Source: Poteriospumella lacustris (taxonomy: Eukaryota; Sar; Chrysophyceae; Chromulinales; Dinobryaceae). Taken from it: a stretch of 41,149 bases of DNA. Every line of letters starts with the position of its first letter. Position 1 is the first letter of the stretch. This document shows positions 39,845-41,149 of the stretch, piece by piece. The position numbers were made by a program, and so were the translations under genes. The DNA is taken from positions 1 to 41,149 of the forward strand of contig SMOI01000256.1 of NCBI GenBank assembly GCA_008000375.1, given 5' to 3'. The notes beneath the pieces were generated by a model. It saw only the letters and a program-made list of their open reading frames with translations. It was not told where the DNA came from and did no database searches.

Positions 39845-41137
39845 TCAGCGCCCCAGGCGATGGTACTGCAGGCGCAGCAGCTGCATCGGCCGTCGCAGCG
39901 ACGGGGACAGCTCCTCGAGCCTCGCGGCCGAGGCCGACTCACCCTCAAAGCGAAAGAGAGCGCTGCTGAGCTCGTCGAGGGGCTGCGGCGCCGCGTTGAC
40001 CAAGGGCGGCAGCAGCGGGCTGCCCGTGTCACTGGCGGCCAGCGGCGCCGCTGTCAGCCGGGCGGCGCTCCAGTCCAGGTCCGAGTGCAGCGTCACGACG
40101 CTGCGGAAGAGGCGCGCGCGCTCTTCGCCGAGCTCGGCGAGGGCCCACAGCACCTTCGCCGCGGAGATGCGGATGGGCAGAGCCGCGATGGCCGCGAGGG
40201 CGGCGTCCCGTTGGGCGGCGGCGGCTATCGCACCAGTCGAGAGGGCGTAGTGCTCGAGCAGCAGGTCGCGCATGAGCGCCGTCTTGGCCTTGGCGGTCTT
40301 CGCGTCGTCCTGGCGCAGACGCGCCACCAGTCGCCGGTCCAGCGGCGGGCGGCCGTCCAGGTGGAGGCCGCGAAAGAGCGCGTCGATGTCGCCAAAGTGC
40401 GTCAGCAGCGCTGCGGCGGTCTTGCCCCCGATGCCCTCTGCTCCGCGCACGTTGTCCGCTGCGTCGCCCGTCAGCGCAAAGAGGTCCGGGACCTGGCGCG
40501 GCAGCACACCGAACTTCTGCCGCACGTCGTCGGGGCCGGTAATCGCGTAGCTCTGCGGGTTGAGGACGTGCACCCCCGTGTCGACGAGCTGCAGCAGGTC
40601 CTTGTCGCTCGCCAGCAGCGCCACCGACAGCCCACGCCCCCTCGCCCAGCGACCCAGCGACGCCATAAGGTCGTCGGCCTCGTAGCCTTCCTGCGAGAAG
40701 CACTGGACGCCCAGCGCGGAGAACACGTAGGGGGCCAGGAGCAGCTGCAGCTGCAGCTCTAGGGGCGTCTCTTGGCGGTGCTGCTTGTACTCCGGAAGCA
40801 ACTCTGCGCGACGGAGCGACTTGCGGCTGACGTCGAAGGCCATCGCGACGTACGACGGCTGCGCGTCTCTCACGAACCGAGCGAACCGAAGGGCCGCCAC
40901 CGTCAGCGCGGCGCTGGACAGGACAATTTTGCTCGAAAGATCCCGCAGTTCACCCGCGGGACTCGATCGCTGCGCCATCGCAACAGCGGTCGACCGATGG
41001 AAGAACGCGTCGGCCAGCTCCGGCGACTTGCCTTCCCGGCTGAAATACCCGTGGAACAGCATCGCGGTGCCATCCAAAACGTACAGCGTCTCCGAGGGCA
41101 GGTCTTCGTGTGTAAATGATGTTGATTGGCTCGACAT
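39845..41137 (-). CDS. 5'-3' exonuclease of bacterial Pol I / ExoIX type
   Basis: Single-exon frame, 430 aa from the ATG at 41137, only 12 bp from the window edge. The frame stays open upstream, so the true start could lie outside. Metal-binding motifs of the FEN-like 5' nuclease family are in order: YVLDGTAMLFHGYF, VAMAFDVSRKSLRRAELLPEYKQHR (core AFD...R...YKxxR), GYEADDLMASL, ALLASDKDLLQLVD, and the helix-hairpin-helix GDAADNVRGAEGIGGKTAAALL. It lacks a polymerase domain and has a C-terminal extension of about 130 residues. Stand-alone proteins of this type in plants and protists are usually organelle-targeted and remove RNA primers or flaps. No clear transit peptide is visible here, but the N-terminus may be incomplete. 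Confidence 0.9.
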   Translation of the reverse strand: MSSQSTSFTHEDLPSETLYVLDGTAMLFHGYFSREGKSPELADAFFHRSTAVAMAQRSSPAGELRDLSSKIVLSSAALTVAALRFARFVRDAQPSYVAMAFDVSRKSLRRAELLPEYKQHRQETPLELQLQLLLAPYVFSALGVQCFSQEGYEADDLMASLGRWARGRGLSVALLASDKDLLQLVDTGVHVLNPQSYAITGPDDVRQKFGVLPRQVPDLFALTGDAADNVRGAEGIGGKTAAALLTHFGDIDALFRGLHLDGRPPLDRRLVARLRQDDAKTAKAKTALMRDLLLEHYALSTGAIAAAAQRDAALAAIAALPIRISAAKVLWALAELGEERARLFRSVVTLHSDLDWSAARLTAAPLAASDTGSPLLPPLVNAAPQPLDELSSALFRFEGESASAARLEELSPSLRRPMQLLRLQYHRLGR

Positions 41138-41149
41138 GCGCAAGGTCGC

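Noticed and set aside
1-41149. CRISPR array, insertion sequence, bacterial operon or prophage
   Set aside because: Spliced eukaryotic genes throughout; no spaced direct repeats, transposase or operon-type overlaps were seen.

Overview
This is nuclear DNA of a eukaryotic microbe. Most genes are split by short GT-AG introns (about 55-200 nt). They encode core eukaryotic proteins: ribosomal protein S25, proteasome ATPase Rpt4, V-ATPase subunits c'' and e, primase large subunit, SMARCD/BAF60, ADAT1-type tRNA deaminase and a MIC19-like CHCH protein. The genome is compact and GC-rich, with very high GC at third codon positions. Several genes point loosely to a protist or algal lineage (a 2-phosphoglycerate-kinase-like P-loop protein, a bacterial-type 5'-3' exonuclease, a PT-repeat membrane protein), but the species cannot be named from this sequence.

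Layout. 0.4-6.1 kb: RPS25(-), Rpt4(-), an unknown coiled-coil gene(+), V-ATPase c''(-) and V-ATPase e(+). The last two are divergent over a 686-bp gap. 6.3-12.3 kb: a Cys-rich nuclear-type protein(-), a membrane cyclophilin-like protein(+), a 2-PGK-like kinase(+), an IQ-motif protein(-) and a KR-rich unknown protein(+). 12.3-18.2 kb: ADAT1(-), a PH-domain protein(-) and a secreted DUF3431-type protein(-). 18.2-21.2 kb: about 3 kb without a confident gene, AT-richer in its middle. 21.2-27.9 kb: NUDT15-like Nudix hydrolase(+), a secreted thioredoxin-fold protein(-), a very GC-rich alpha-solenoid gene(+) and MIC19-like(-). 29.4-32.7 kb: a secretory glycosyltransferase-like gene(+) and SMARCD(-).

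33.1-35.4 kb: a 969-bp inverted repeat around a 340-bp spacer. Each arm carries a complete copy of a two-exon gene for a signal-peptide / PT-repeat / single-TM / acidic-tail protein, so two apparently identical genes face each other tail to tail. 36.1-41.1 kb: primase large subunit(-), an RNase H domain protein(+) and a 5'-3' exonuclease(-), all three linked to making or removing RNA primers.

Two cautions. Five GC-rich genes (IQ protein, ADAT1, PH protein, solenoid protein, glycosyltransferase) change reading frame without a plausible intron. Each change fits a gain or loss of one or two bases in a G/C run, so sequencing error is the likeliest cause. The high GC also creates long open frames on the wrong strand (one of 988 codons), which are not annotated. 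I found no clear novel multigene system; the palindromic gene pair is the most unusual object.
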